Shown: in pieces, positions 8,666-16,392 of the stretch
How the letters are laid out: each line of letters starts with the position of its first letter
Numbering within the stretch: the stretch's first letter is position 1
NCBI GenBank assembly: GCA_010672585.1
Contig: JAAHGF010000007.1
Location: 52,077-102,656, forward strand
Origin: Okeania sp. SIO1I7
GTDB taxonomy: Bacteria; Cyanobacteriota; Cyanobacteriia; Cyanobacteriales; Microcoleaceae
Direction: 5' to 3'
DNA length: 50,580 nt
Made by a program: the position numbers and the translations under genes
Notes under the pieces: model-generated
Databases searched by the model: none
Told to the model about the DNA's origin: nothing
Seen by the model: only the letters and a program-made list of their open reading frames with translations

Positions 8666-10243
8666 CTAATGTTCAAAGTCATGAAAACCATCAATAAAAT
8701 CCATAATTGTATTTAGAGAATATGACTCTGTTTGAGGTACTTGAATGATCGTTTCTACTTCACTATTTTTACTGAATTTTCGCTTACCAAATGTAGGATG
8801 ATGATAAACATTAAAGGTTTGATTGCTTGAATTAAGCAGGGTTATTTTTGTTGGTGTCTGAAAAAACTTAATTCCGTTGCAAAACCTCAGTAATTCCTTG
8901 TCTTTATTAATTCGATTAACTTGTTTAATAGATTGGTTGAAAACCGTAGTTAACTGCTGAATTTTTTGAGCTGATACAGGAGTTAAATAGTTTATATCTT
9001 GATAGTTAAGCATTTTCATAATATTGCTAATTTTCTCTTGTGTCTTAGCAGCATCATTAAAAGCAATAATAGCAGCATAAGCAGTAGCAAATAGTTTCTT
9101 GTCGCTGTTCATTTGAAACGAGATTATTGTTCGACAAGAGTTAATTTGTATAGAAGGTGGTTGATTGAGTTCTGGTAAATACTTACTGATTTGATAATAT
9201 GTTGCCGCTAGAGCATAATGACTAGAACTATCTAAGGGAGCATCAACAATAATTTTTACTTTAGGAAGAGTCTCGTGAAAGAAACTTGTTATTTTCTCAG
9301 AATTGAGATAATGGACTTTACTTTGATCTCCATTAGCACTCAAGTCAAACCATTCACAGATTGCTGCTTCTGTTTTAATTCCTAAGCGAGAAGCACCATA
9401 AATTTTTGCACCTGTTAAAGTTGCACCTGTTAAATCCGATCCAATCCAATCTACTTCAATTAAACAAGCATTTGATAAATCAGCATGAACTAAGCTAGTA
9501 TTTAAAAGATTAGCTTGGGACAAGTCAGATCTACTTAGGTCAGCACCACTAAGCTTGGCATCACTAAGATTAGCCCACTTCAGGTTAGCCCCAATTAGAG
9601 TCGCCCAACGTAAATTAGCCCCACTTAAATCAGCTCCATTCAAGTTAGCACCAGTCAAATCAGTTTGTCTCAGTTCAGCACCACTAAGGTCAGCACCACT
9701 AAGGTCAGCACCACTAAGGTCTACTCCTTGTAGGTTAGTTTCTATTAAATTAGCTCCTGTCATAGAAGCAAAGCGCAGGTTAGCTCCCTTTAAGTTAGCA
9801 CCACTAAGATTCGTTTTTCTGAGTGTGGCTTCTACCAGACTTGCTCCACTTAAGTCAGCAAAAGATAGATTAGCTTCACTTAATTCTGCCCTAATTAGCT
9901 CTGCTCTTATCAATTTAGCACCAACTAATTGAGCTTTTTTTAGATTAACTAAAACTAGATTAGCTACATTAAGATCAGCATCATTTAAGTTAGTGCCACT
10001 AAGATGAGCGCCGTTAAGTTTAGTAATATTAAGTTTAGCTTTACTGAGGTTAGCATCACTTAAATTTGCTCCACTAAGGTTAGCAACGCTGAGATTAACT
10101 CTGCTAAGATTTGCACCACTGAGATTAATACCACTAAGATTGGCCTCAAAAAGATTGAAGTCAGTAAAGTCTCTTTCACCAGCAGCATATTTTTTTTGAA
10201 GTTCTTCGATTATCATTAGGGCGGACTCTGGTATAATCCCCAT
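8666..10243 (-). CDS. Pentapeptide-repeat protein, paralogue of the 6430 gene
   Basis: 525 aa from the first ATG. An internal ATG at 10216, giving MIIEELQKKYAAGERDF, lines up better with the paralogue (ELVKRYAQGERNF) and may be the true start. Pentapeptide repeats span ~residues 25-285, including three near-identical LSGAD units at 9685-9720. The C-terminal domain has CEWFDLSANGDQSKVHYL and KIIVDAPLDSSSHYALAATYY, shared with the paralogue. Function unknown. The gene is divergent from tyrA with essentially no spacer if the first ATG is used (10243 versus 10250), so the promoters must overlap coding sequence. No Shine-Dalgarno is evident for either start. Confidence 0.85.
   Translation of the reverse strand: MGIIPESALMIIEELQKKYAAGERDFTDFNLFEANLSGINLSGANLSRVNLSVANLSGANLSDANLSKAKLNITKLNGAHLSGTNLNDADLNVANLVLVNLKKAQLVGAKLIRAELIRAELSEANLSFADLSGASLVEATLRKTNLSGANLKGANLRFASMTGANLIETNLQGVDLSGADLSGADLSGAELRQTDLTGANLNGADLSGANLRWATLIGANLKWANLSDAKLSGADLSRSDLSQANLLNTSLVHADLSNACLIEVDWIGSDLTGATLTGAKIYGASRLGIKTEAAICEWFDLSANGDQSKVHYLNSEKITSFFHETLPKVKIIVDAPLDSSSHYALAATYYQISKYLPELNQPPSIQINSCRTIISFQMNSDKKLFATAYAAIIAFNDAAKTQEKISNIMKMLNYQDINYLTPVSAQKIQQLTTVFNQSIKQVNRINKDKELLRFCNGIKFFQTPTKITLLNSSNQTFNVYHHPTFGKRKFSKNSEVETIIQVPQTESYSLNTIMDFIDGFHDFEH
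10232..10237 (+). promoter_or_regulatory. Candidate -10 box for tyrA
   Basis: A perfect TATAAT lies 12 nt upstream of the tyrA ATG, inside the short space between divergent genes. No good -35 is visible. If used, the transcript would be leaderless or nearly so, consistent with no Shine-Dalgarno before the ATG. Sequence-only suggestion. Confidence 0.3.
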
Positions 10244-10249
10244 TTGATT

Positions 10250-11089
10250 ATGATTAATATAGGTATTGTCGGATTAGGTTTAATCGGTGGCTCAATTGGA
10301 TTGGATTTAAGAACCCTAGGTTATCGTGTTCTTGGGGTATCTCGTCGAGAAAAAACTTGTCAAAAGGCACTCGCTCTTGGGGCTGTTGATGAGGCCAGTT
10401 TGGATCTATCTTTATTATCTATTGCTGATGTAATATTTATTTGTACTCCCATAGCTGTTATTATTCCTACTTTAGAAGAGCTGATTCCTTTTCTTTCTCC
10501 CACTACAATTTTAACCGATGTCGGTTCGGTTAAGGTACCTATTGTGGAAGCTGTTTTCCAAGTTTGGCCTAATTTTGTAGGTGGACACCCCATGGCTGGC
10601 AAAGCAGAAAATGGAATTGAAGTGGCTCAGTTGGGTTTATTTCAAAATAGACCTTATGTTTTAACTCCTACGGAAAATACTCCCCTAGAGTCTATAGAGA
10701 AAGTTGAAGCAATAGCTAGGATGCTCAAGAGCAAAGTTTACTTTTGCGATCCTGATGAACATGATCGAGCTGTTGCTTGGATTTCTCATTTGCCTGTTAT
10801 GGCCAGTGCTAGTTTGATTCTTGCTTGTATGAGCGAGACTAATCCTACAGTTTTCAAGTTAGCACAAGATTTGGCTAGTTCTGGCTTCCGTGACACTAGC
10901 AGGGTGGGAGGAGGTAATCCTGAATTAGGACTAATGATGGCCAAATATAATCGTTTGGAAGTGTTACGATCACTCTATTCTTTTCGCGAACAAATTGACC
11001 AGTTTATTCAACAAATTGAACAAGAAGATTGGCAGACTCTGGAAGAAAAGTTAAGCTCTACAGAGCAAAATAGAAAACTATTTTTATAG
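10250..11089 (+). CDS. tyrA: Arogenate/prephenate dehydrogenase (TyrA)
   Basis: 279 aa from the ATG at 10250; a TTG at 10244 is in frame, but homologues usually open MNIGIVGLGLIGGS. The enzyme oxidatively decarboxylates arogenate (usual in cyanobacteria, with NADP) or prephenate in tyrosine synthesis. The Rossmann GLGLIGG motif starts at residue ~7 and is followed by VSRRE, whose basic residues fit NADP preference. Also present: DVGSVK, GGHPMAGKAENGIE, HDRAVAWISHLPVM with the catalytic His, and FRDTSRVGGGNPELG. The length is typical for a monofunctional TyrA. It stands alone, head-to-head with the pentapeptide gene. A GAAGGA-type microsatellite begins within 10 bp of the stop codon. Confidence 0.93.
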   Translation: MINIGIVGLGLIGGSIGLDLRTLGYRVLGVSRREKTCQKALALGAVDEASLDLSLLSIADVIFICTPIAVIIPTLEELIPFLSPTTILTDVGSVKVPIVEAVFQVWPNFVGGHPMAGKAENGIEVAQLGLFQNRPYVLTPTENTPLESIEKVEAIARMLKSKVYFCDPDEHDRAVAWISHLPVMASASLILACMSETNPTVFKLAQDLASSGFRDTSRVGGGNPELGLMMAKYNRLEVLRSLYSFREQIDQFIQQIEQEDWQTLEEKLSSTEQNRKLFL

Positions 11090-11091
11090 CA

Positions 11092-11191
11092 GAAGGAAGA
11101 AGGAAGAAGGAATAAGGAAGAAGGAAGAAGGAATAAGGAAGAAGGAATAAGGAAGAAGGAAGAAGGAAGAAGGAAGAAGGAAGAAGGAAGA
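11092..11191. repeat. GAAGGAA/GAATAAG microsatellite
   Basis: About 100 bp of purine-only tandem repeat (AGAAGGA and GGAATAAG units), starting 3 bp after the tyrA stop. The same vocabulary occurs at 29035-29080 on the other strand and at 41130-41165, always just after a gene's 3' end. Confidence 0.85.
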
Positions 11192-11285
11192 ATCTTACTT
11201 TCTCTGAGTTTTACAGCACTTTTGAGGAAGCATGAGGTACATTGTAAGACTATTCTTGTATTTCCTGTTCCCTGTTTCCTGCTCC

Positions 11286-11408
11286 CTAGTGCAGGATGGC
11301 GGAAATAACTTACCAGTTACAAAATCCTAAAACAATTACAAATCAAAAATGATTGACTTTTAACTTTTAACTAACTTTTAACTTTTAACTTCCGCGTAGC
11401 GGCACTAG
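11286..11408 (+). repeat. 123-bp MITE with CTAGTGC ends (copy 1)
   Basis: Bounded by CTAGTGC and GCACTAG, extended to CCCTAGTGC/GCACTAGGG by flanking bases. The inside includes AGGATGGCGGAAATAACT, AAAATCCTAAAACAATTA and TTTTAACTTCCGCGTAGCGG. An inverted second copy lies at 28349-28463. Non-coding and therefore likely non-autonomous. Confidence 0.75.
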
Positions 11409-11450
11409 GGCAATAAAATTTTGTACCTCCAAAACTCGAAAACTGCTGTA

Positions 11451-11607
11451 ATACCAATTCACTTTAAAGGTTTCATAAATAGTTTCATTCCTTTAAATGT
11501 TCAATATTTTCCTGAAATTACTGTAATATTAAAGTTTTGAGCTGATAAAATTTAACTTATAACTTATAACTTATAACTTTTAACTTTTGACTTCCGTGAA
11601 ACGGTAT
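11451..11607 (+). repeat. Repeat bounded by ATACC / GGTAT (copy 1)
   Basis: Starts ATACCAATTCACTTTAAAGG and ends CTTCCGTGAAACGGTAT. A second direct copy lies at 34008-34157. The tail (AACTTATAACTTTTAACTTTTGACTTCCG) is partly repeated once more at 11610-11688, ending within 6 bp of the AI-2E permease gene's stop. Non-coding. Confidence 0.7.
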
Positions 11608-11693
11608 TTGAGCTAATAAAATTTAACTTATAACTTTTAACTTATAACTTTTAACTTTTAACTTTTGACTTCCGTAAAACGGTGTACTTTCCT

Positions 11694-12728
11694 TTAATGA
11701 AATTCTGAATAGTAGCGGAGGTAATTAACAGTATTTTTGACAAAACCTGCTATGGGTACAGCAATTAATAAACCCAAAACTCCCCATACTTGTGCCCCCA
11801 CTAATAAACTAACTAAAATCAAGACAGGATTAAGACCAGTGAAGCCTCCAAGTATTCTAGGAGCAACAAAGTTTTCAATTGCTTGTTCTATTAAAACTAT
11901 CACTATTAAAACCTTTATACCTAGCCAAAAATCTTCTAAAGTTATCAATAAACTTACGAGAGTTACACCTAAAGCTGTACCAAAAGGGATTAAAGTCATT
12001 AAACCAATTCCGATGCCAAATAATAAACCAAAAGGAGCTCCTAGAACTAATAAACCTATAGTCATAGCTACACCCATTAAACAAGCTAATGTAGCCTGAC
12101 CAATAAAGTAATTTTGAAAGTTTTGTCTTAATGATTTGCGTACATGAATCTCTAGGTGATTAGGCAACCAATTAAATATCCCATCCCATAAGCGATCGCC
12201 ATGCAACATTAGGTAAAAAGTGATAATAATGGTGATTAAAATGTCAAAAATTCTACCTAATGTATTAACAATAAAACTAATAATGTCTCCTGTAATATCT
12301 TGCAATTGAGAAGATAAACTTTCTGTAAATTGATTTGTCCAAAGGGTTAAATTAATCGGTAATTTCTGTTTATGTGCCCATTGGTCAAATGATTCTAATT
12401 GTTGATTTCCTGATGCGAGCCAACTAGGAAATTTTTCAATAAATCCGGTAAGTTGTTCTAATAGCAGGGGAATTAGAATAACTCCTAAAACTAATATAAT
12501 TACTAATGCTATTAAGAATACTAAAATAACTGCTCTGGGGCGTTTAACTTTATGTTTCTCTAAAAAAAGCACTGGGTAATCTAATAAAAATGAGAGTAAG
12601 GTTGCAGAAACGGCTATTGTAATTATTCGACCAAAATATTGAAATATTTGGAGTAAAGCCCAACCATTTATGACAATTATTGGTAATGCTAAGAACCAAA
12701 ATAATCTTTTGTTTAGTAAATTCAGCAT
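11694..12728 (-). CDS. AI-2E family transporter (PerM/YdiK type)
   Basis: A 344-aa inner-membrane protein of the family that includes E. coli TqsA and YdiK. It has two N-terminal hydrophobic segments (residues ~8-28 and 32-55), a pair at 63-90, a loop of about 60 residues (EKFPSWLASGNQQLESF), then a cluster of membrane segments from ~150 to 335 with FGIGIGLMTLIPFGTALG and the family-typical LGGFTGLNPVLILVSLLVG near 295-312. Some members export autoinducer-2 or act as Na+/H+ antiporters. The substrate here is unknown and quorum signalling should not be assumed. Single gene; ATG start without a clear Shine-Dalgarno. Confidence 0.85.
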   Translation of the reverse strand: MLNLLNKRLFWFLALPIIVINGWALLQIFQYFGRIITIAVSATLLSFLLDYPVLFLEKHKVKRPRAVILVFLIALVIILVLGVILIPLLLEQLTGFIEKFPSWLASGNQQLESFDQWAHKQKLPINLTLWTNQFTESLSSQLQDITGDIISFIVNTLGRIFDILITIIITFYLMLHGDRLWDGIFNWLPNHLEIHVRKSLRQNFQNYFIGQATLACLMGVAMTIGLLVLGAPFGLLFGIGIGLMTLIPFGTALGVTLVSLLITLEDFWLGIKVLIVIVLIEQAIENFVAPRILGGFTGLNPVLILVSLLVGAQVWGVLGLLIAVPIAGFVKNTVNYLRYYSEFH

Positions 12729-12826
12729 AAATTAGCTTGCAGGTTTAATTGGTAGGTCATAGTAATTTTCAGCACCGCAAGTGACGGTTAAGTTGGAAAT
12801 AAAATCAATTATTAAAGAGGTGAAAA

Positions 12827-13454
12827 ATGGCTTTGAGTAATTTCAACACTATTGGTAAAGTTCTTAAAGAATATCAAATTACCTACACCGAAGCTAAATT
12901 TATTTTACTATTTCTGATTATTTCCGTGAAGATTTAGAACTTATAATGCGGGATGCTGTGGTTGATAATTCGGAATTTGCCATCTATGAAAATCTCATTT
13001 ATCCCCTCCTCAAAGAAGTTTGGAAAATCTACCACCAAGATTTTATTTTGTGGAGTCATCATTCCTTAAACTATGATGAACAATCATCAGAATTCCCTGA
13101 ATATATTTTAGCTAAACTTTCTCCTTTAGGTAAGATTTTATTTGATAGACAATACTTGATTTTAATTGAGACTAAACAAGACAATTTTAAACATATTTGG
13201 CGCAATGTTTAGAGGAAATGATTGCTACTCAAAAATTAAATGAAGAAGATAAAATTATTATTTTTGGCATTGTCTCTAATGGTGCAATATGGTAATTTAG
13301 TGCATGATAAAGTGACAAATTTACTAAAAAAATTACTCCTTATAGAATCTATGAACTAGATAGATTATTTGCCGTAGTAAATTTTGTTTTTAAACAATGT
13401 GAAATACAGCTAAATAATTTAGTTCCAATTAATAACAGTAGTGCAGAAGTTTAA
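12827..13454 (+). pseudogene. PD-(D/E)XK-nuclease-like protein, frameshifted
   Basis: An ATG at 12827 follows AGAGGTG and opens MALSNFNTIGKVLKEYQITYTEAKF, then the frame breaks. An 88-aa open stretch (12946-13212) contains SPLGKILFDRQYLILIETKQDNF, whose D...E-x-K pattern is that of PD-(D/E)XK nucleases. A second shift restores EEMIATQKLNEEDKIIIFGIVSNGAIW, and a third gives ITPYRIYELDRLFAVVNFVFKQCE up to a stop at 13454. Together these match a cyanobacterial family of ~200-aa PD-(D/E)XK-like proteins as I remember it. At least three lesions make it non-functional as one chain. Confidence 0.7.
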
Positions 13455-13679
13455 GATTGTAGAGGCGTTTAATTAAACAGTCAGTATTTCCTGCGGAATG
13501 CTGCGCAAAGAGCTATTAGCTACAGCTCTCAGCTCTTATGGGGGGCTTAAATGAATATAGACTGTTTTAGCCAGTTTTTGTAGTAAGTATAAATTCTGCC
13601 TCAATTACTAAAGCTTTTATCACTAACTAAAAACAATAACTTAACACTTAAGCGCTGACCGCTTAATCCTTACAACAAA
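13455..13679. other. Spacer with repeat fragments
   Basis: Contains TTCCTGCGGAATGCTGCGCAAA and AGCTATTAGCTACAGCTC near 13490-13535, vocabulary shared with the repeats at 2.5 and 46 kb. No gene. Confidence 0.4.
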
Positions 13680-13799
13680 CATCTCCAATAATCAAAAATC
13701 AAATCAATTATCCCACAGAAATTATCAATTCTTTCCCCCTACAGAGTAGGGACATTGCATGCAACATCCCTACGACCTACTCCCTCTTTTCTAGAGATG
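13680..13799. repeat. CATCTC-ended miniature repeat (copy 1)
   Basis: Begins CATCTCCAATAATCAAAAAT and ends TCTAGAGATG, so the ends are CATCTC/GAGATG. A shorter relative lies at 36221-36317. This copy also contains a palindrome with arms GTAGGGA (13746-13752) and TCCCTAC (13767-13773) around TTGCATGCAA. It ends 2 bp before the peroxiredoxin stop codon and could act as that gene's RNA 3' end. Confidence 0.6.
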
Positions 13800-13801
13800 A
13801 A

Positions 13802-14353
13802 TTAACTCTGCTGTAAATCATCTAAACGTGCCAGAACTTCTTGACTATGAATAGGTGGTTTTACTCCTAGAAAAATTTCCTCTAACATCCCATCTGGGTC
13901 GATAATAAAAGTATGTCGCATTGAGAAAAAACTCATCCATGAACCGTAAGCTTTACTAACACTTCCATCCGTATCAGCTAACAATGGAAATTTCAATCCT
14001 TCAGAATCACAAAATTCTGCATGGGAGTCTATATCGTCTGCACTAACACCTAAAATTTGAGCATTTCTAGAAATATATTTTGGCAAATCTTGCTGGAACC
14101 TACGCGCTTCAATAGTACAACCAGAAGTAAAATCTTTAGGATAAAAATAAAGCACTACCCACTTACCCCGATAATCAGATAAAGAAATTTCTCCATCTCC
14201 AGTATTCGTGGGTAAAGTAAATTCTGGTGCTGGTTGGTTTAACTCCGGTAATTTGCCTCCAAGTGCCCAAGTATTAGGAATAAAGTTAAACCAAGTTATC
14301 AAAGCTAAACAGCTAGCTAAAAATATGCTAATTAGATTCCGACGGGTGGTCAT
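13802..14353 (-). CDS. bcp: Exported PrxQ/BCP-type peroxiredoxin
   Basis: A 183-aa thiol peroxidase that reduces peroxides using thioredoxin-like donors. Residues 1-30 (TTRRN then a hydrophobic core ending NTWALG) look like a signal peptide with a twin-Arg, so the enzyme probably acts in the periplasm or thylakoid lumen. The peroxiredoxin core has VVLYFYPKDFTSGCT with the peroxidatic Cys79, the FPLLADTDG region and RHTFIIDPDG. The classical resolving Cys five residues later is replaced (CTIEAR, Arg84). Cys115 in HAEFCDSEGL may take its place. Convergent with a pseudogene. Confidence 0.88.
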   Translation of the reverse strand: MTTRRNLISIFLASCLALITWFNFIPNTWALGGKLPELNQPAPEFTLPTNTGDGEISLSDYRGKWVVLYFYPKDFTSGCTIEARRFQQDLPKYISRNAQILGVSADDIDSHAEFCDSEGLKFPLLADTDGSVSKAYGSWMSFFSMRHTFIIDPDGMLEEIFLGVKPPIHSQEVLARLDDLQQS

Positions 14354-14537
14354 AATTTACGATGAAAACTCTACTTTATATAAGTTTACATAATTTTAGG
14401 AACAAATTTTCTCTGGGGAAATTGTTCAAATCTAATATTTCGGATTTTGAGGAAAAATAGTGTTTATCAGAAAAGCCAGAAAATTTACTATATAATAAGC
14501 AACTTGTACAAAAACTTGAGCCATAAAATTAGACAAA

Positions 14538-15899
14538 ATGGAAGAAGATTTACCACAAATATCCAGTCCGGCAACAGTATTAATGGTTATCAACAATCAA
14601 ATAGTTACTATAGAAGTTGATGGTATAAATGCACCAATAACTGGAGGTAATTTTGTTGATTTAGTAGAACGAAATTTTTATGATGGTGTTAGATTTCATC
14701 GCATCGAAAATCAACCACAATTTTCATTAGTTCAAGCAGGAGACCCTTTCAGTAAAAATCCAGATATTCCTTTGGAACTTTTAGGAAGTACTGATTTTGT
14801 CGATCCACTCACAAATGAAACTCGATTTATTCCTTTAGAAATTCGGCCGTTAGGACTTGGACAAGAAATTATTTACAATCAAATAGTTTCTCCTCCAGTA
14901 CAACTGTCAAATGTAGTAGGTGCAATTGGAATGGCTCGTGCAACGGAGTTAAATTCTGCATCTTCTCAATTTTATATTCCCCTGAATGATTTATCAGTAT
15001 TAGATGGTAGTTTTGCCGTATTTGGTAATGTAATAGATGGGTTGGATGTTATAGAAGAACTAGAATTAGGTGATAGTATTACTGCTGCGAGAGTTACTCA
15101 AGGAATAGTTCCTAGTCGGGTTTCACAAATTATTACTGATACTACTCTGCTCAATAATTTTATTAATATTGTTAATCGTGCTAATATTCCATTACCTATT
15201 GATTTCTTTCAAGTTTTAACTGAAGGAGACGATATTTTTCCAATTTCCACAGAATTATCTCAAGAAGTATTTGGTGTTTTGGGATTAGAAGGAAATGATG
15301 AAATTACAGGTTCAATACTTAATGATGTAATTAATGGTAATCAAGGAGATGATAGTTTAAATGGTGGAGATAGTTCCGATTATCTTCGGGGTGGAAAAGG
15401 GTTTGATTTATTATCTGGTGGTCCCGATAGTGATATTCTCAATGGTAACTTAGATAATGATACTTTATTTGGTGGTAGAGGAGATGATTTTTTACGCGGT
15501 GGAAAAGATAGTGATATATTAACTGGTGGGGAAGGAAATGATATTTTAATTGGTGATGCTGGTACGGATAATTTGGTTGGTGAAGCAGGGGCAGATACTT
15601 TTATTTTAACATTAATTGAAAATGAAGAAGATAATGCAGATACAATTGAAGATTTTAATTTTTCAGAAGGGGATAGAATAGGTATTTCGGTGCAAATATC
15701 TTCTCTTTCTTTTACTCAAGAAGAAAATAATACAGTAATTCAATTAGAAGGTGAAACAGAGGAAGATAATATTATTCTTGGTACTGTGAATAATTCCACA
15801 GCAGAAGAAGTTAGAAGCGCCAGTTTCTTTGTCGATTTTACCACTATTTCTGTTCCTGATGCACTGCCTTTTGGAGATGCAGCTTTGAGAATTGGATAA
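14538..15899 (+). CDS. Cyclophilin-RTX fusion protein (divergent copy)
   Basis: 453 aa. Residues ~12-215 are a cyclophilin-type peptidyl-prolyl isomerase domain: GGNFVDLVERNFYDGVRFHRI, VQAGDP, GMARATELNSASSQFYI, GSFAVFGNVIDGLDVIE. The FHR arginine is present, but the canonical FxxQGGD has become FSLVQAGD, so activity may be reduced. Residues ~249-351 are RTX nonapeptide repeats (GGKGFDLLSGG, GGRGDDFLRGG, GGEGNDILIGD) that bind Ca2+ and usually mark proteins exported by type I secretion. No N-terminal signal peptide, consistent with C-terminal secretion. It ends FGDAALRIG, like its neighbour's YALRLG. Tandem paralogue at 16393; no secretion genes nearby. Confidence 0.88.
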   Translation: MEEDLPQISSPATVLMVINNQIVTIEVDGINAPITGGNFVDLVERNFYDGVRFHRIENQPQFSLVQAGDPFSKNPDIPLELLGSTDFVDPLTNETRFIPLEIRPLGLGQEIIYNQIVSPPVQLSNVVGAIGMARATELNSASSQFYIPLNDLSVLDGSFAVFGNVIDGLDVIEELELGDSITAARVTQGIVPSRVSQIITDTTLLNNFINIVNRANIPLPIDFFQVLTEGDDIFPISTELSQEVFGVLGLEGNDEITGSILNDVINGNQGDDSLNGGDSSDYLRGGKGFDLLSGGPDSDILNGNLDNDTLFGGRGDDFLRGGKDSDILTGGEGNDILIGDAGTDNLVGEAGADTFILTLIENEEDNADTIEDFNFSEGDRIGISVQISSLSFTQEENNTVIQLEGETEEDNIILGTVNNSTAEEVRSASFFVDFTTISVPDALPFGDAALRIG

Positions 15900-15904
15900 T
15901 TTCA

Positions 15905-16033
15905 ACAATTAATAATTAATAATTAATAATTAATAATTAATAATTGCCTATCCTAGAAAATGGATAGGATTGAATAATCATAAAAAATTTTTCTTGTTTC
16001 TCCACGGCAAGTGAGAATATTTTCACCTTAATT
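15905..16033 (+). repeat. AATAATT heptamers plus TTATTCGGTAA-ended element
   Basis: Starts 6 bp after the stop codon with about five heptamers of the ATTAATA type, then ATGGATAGGATTGA, and ends TTATTCGGTAA. The structure is equivalent to 18074-18218 behind the paralogous gene. It shares its last bases with the element at 2051-2272. Confidence 0.7.
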
Positions 16034-16392
16034 ATTCGGTAAAGTCAAGTATTTTAGTTTTAACTGAAGCTATAGCAATCCTATTTAAGTTGTAATATTT
16101 TGGTAGGAGTTAGGAGTCAGGAATCATAATTTTAAAGGTTTTCAGTTCAAATTAACTAACTATTATAAAAATTGTTTGTTACAAGCAATTTAGGATTGCT
16201 ATAATTTCGATTTTTTAAACTTTGCTATGCAAGAGTGCAAAAAATTAGGGAGCGATCGACAATTATTAAAAGAAGTTTATCCTCTTTTAAATTGACTTTT
16301 TGACTTTATTTAAGCAGTTTTGTGGCCAACGAAATTAAGAATAGAATATAATAAAGTAGCAAATTTTGGAAAACTAAGGAACTAATTAACAA
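16034..16392. other. Upstream region of the second cyclophilin-RTX gene
   Basis: AT-rich, no gene. The bases just before the ATG (AAGTAGCAA...AACTAAGGAACTAATTAACAA) resemble those before the 14538 gene, consistent with duplication of the gene with its 5' flank. AAGGA lies about 12 nt before the ATG, a weak Shine-Dalgarno. Confidence 0.4.

Noticed and set aside
9555-9932. 125-aa plus-strand reading frame antisense to the second pentapeptide gene
   Set aside because: Same repeat-mirror artefact; no start signal and no family.
11694-12728. Evidence for quorum sensing from an AI-2E family protein
   Set aside because: The family name is historical; no luxS or lsr gene is in the window and substrates vary.
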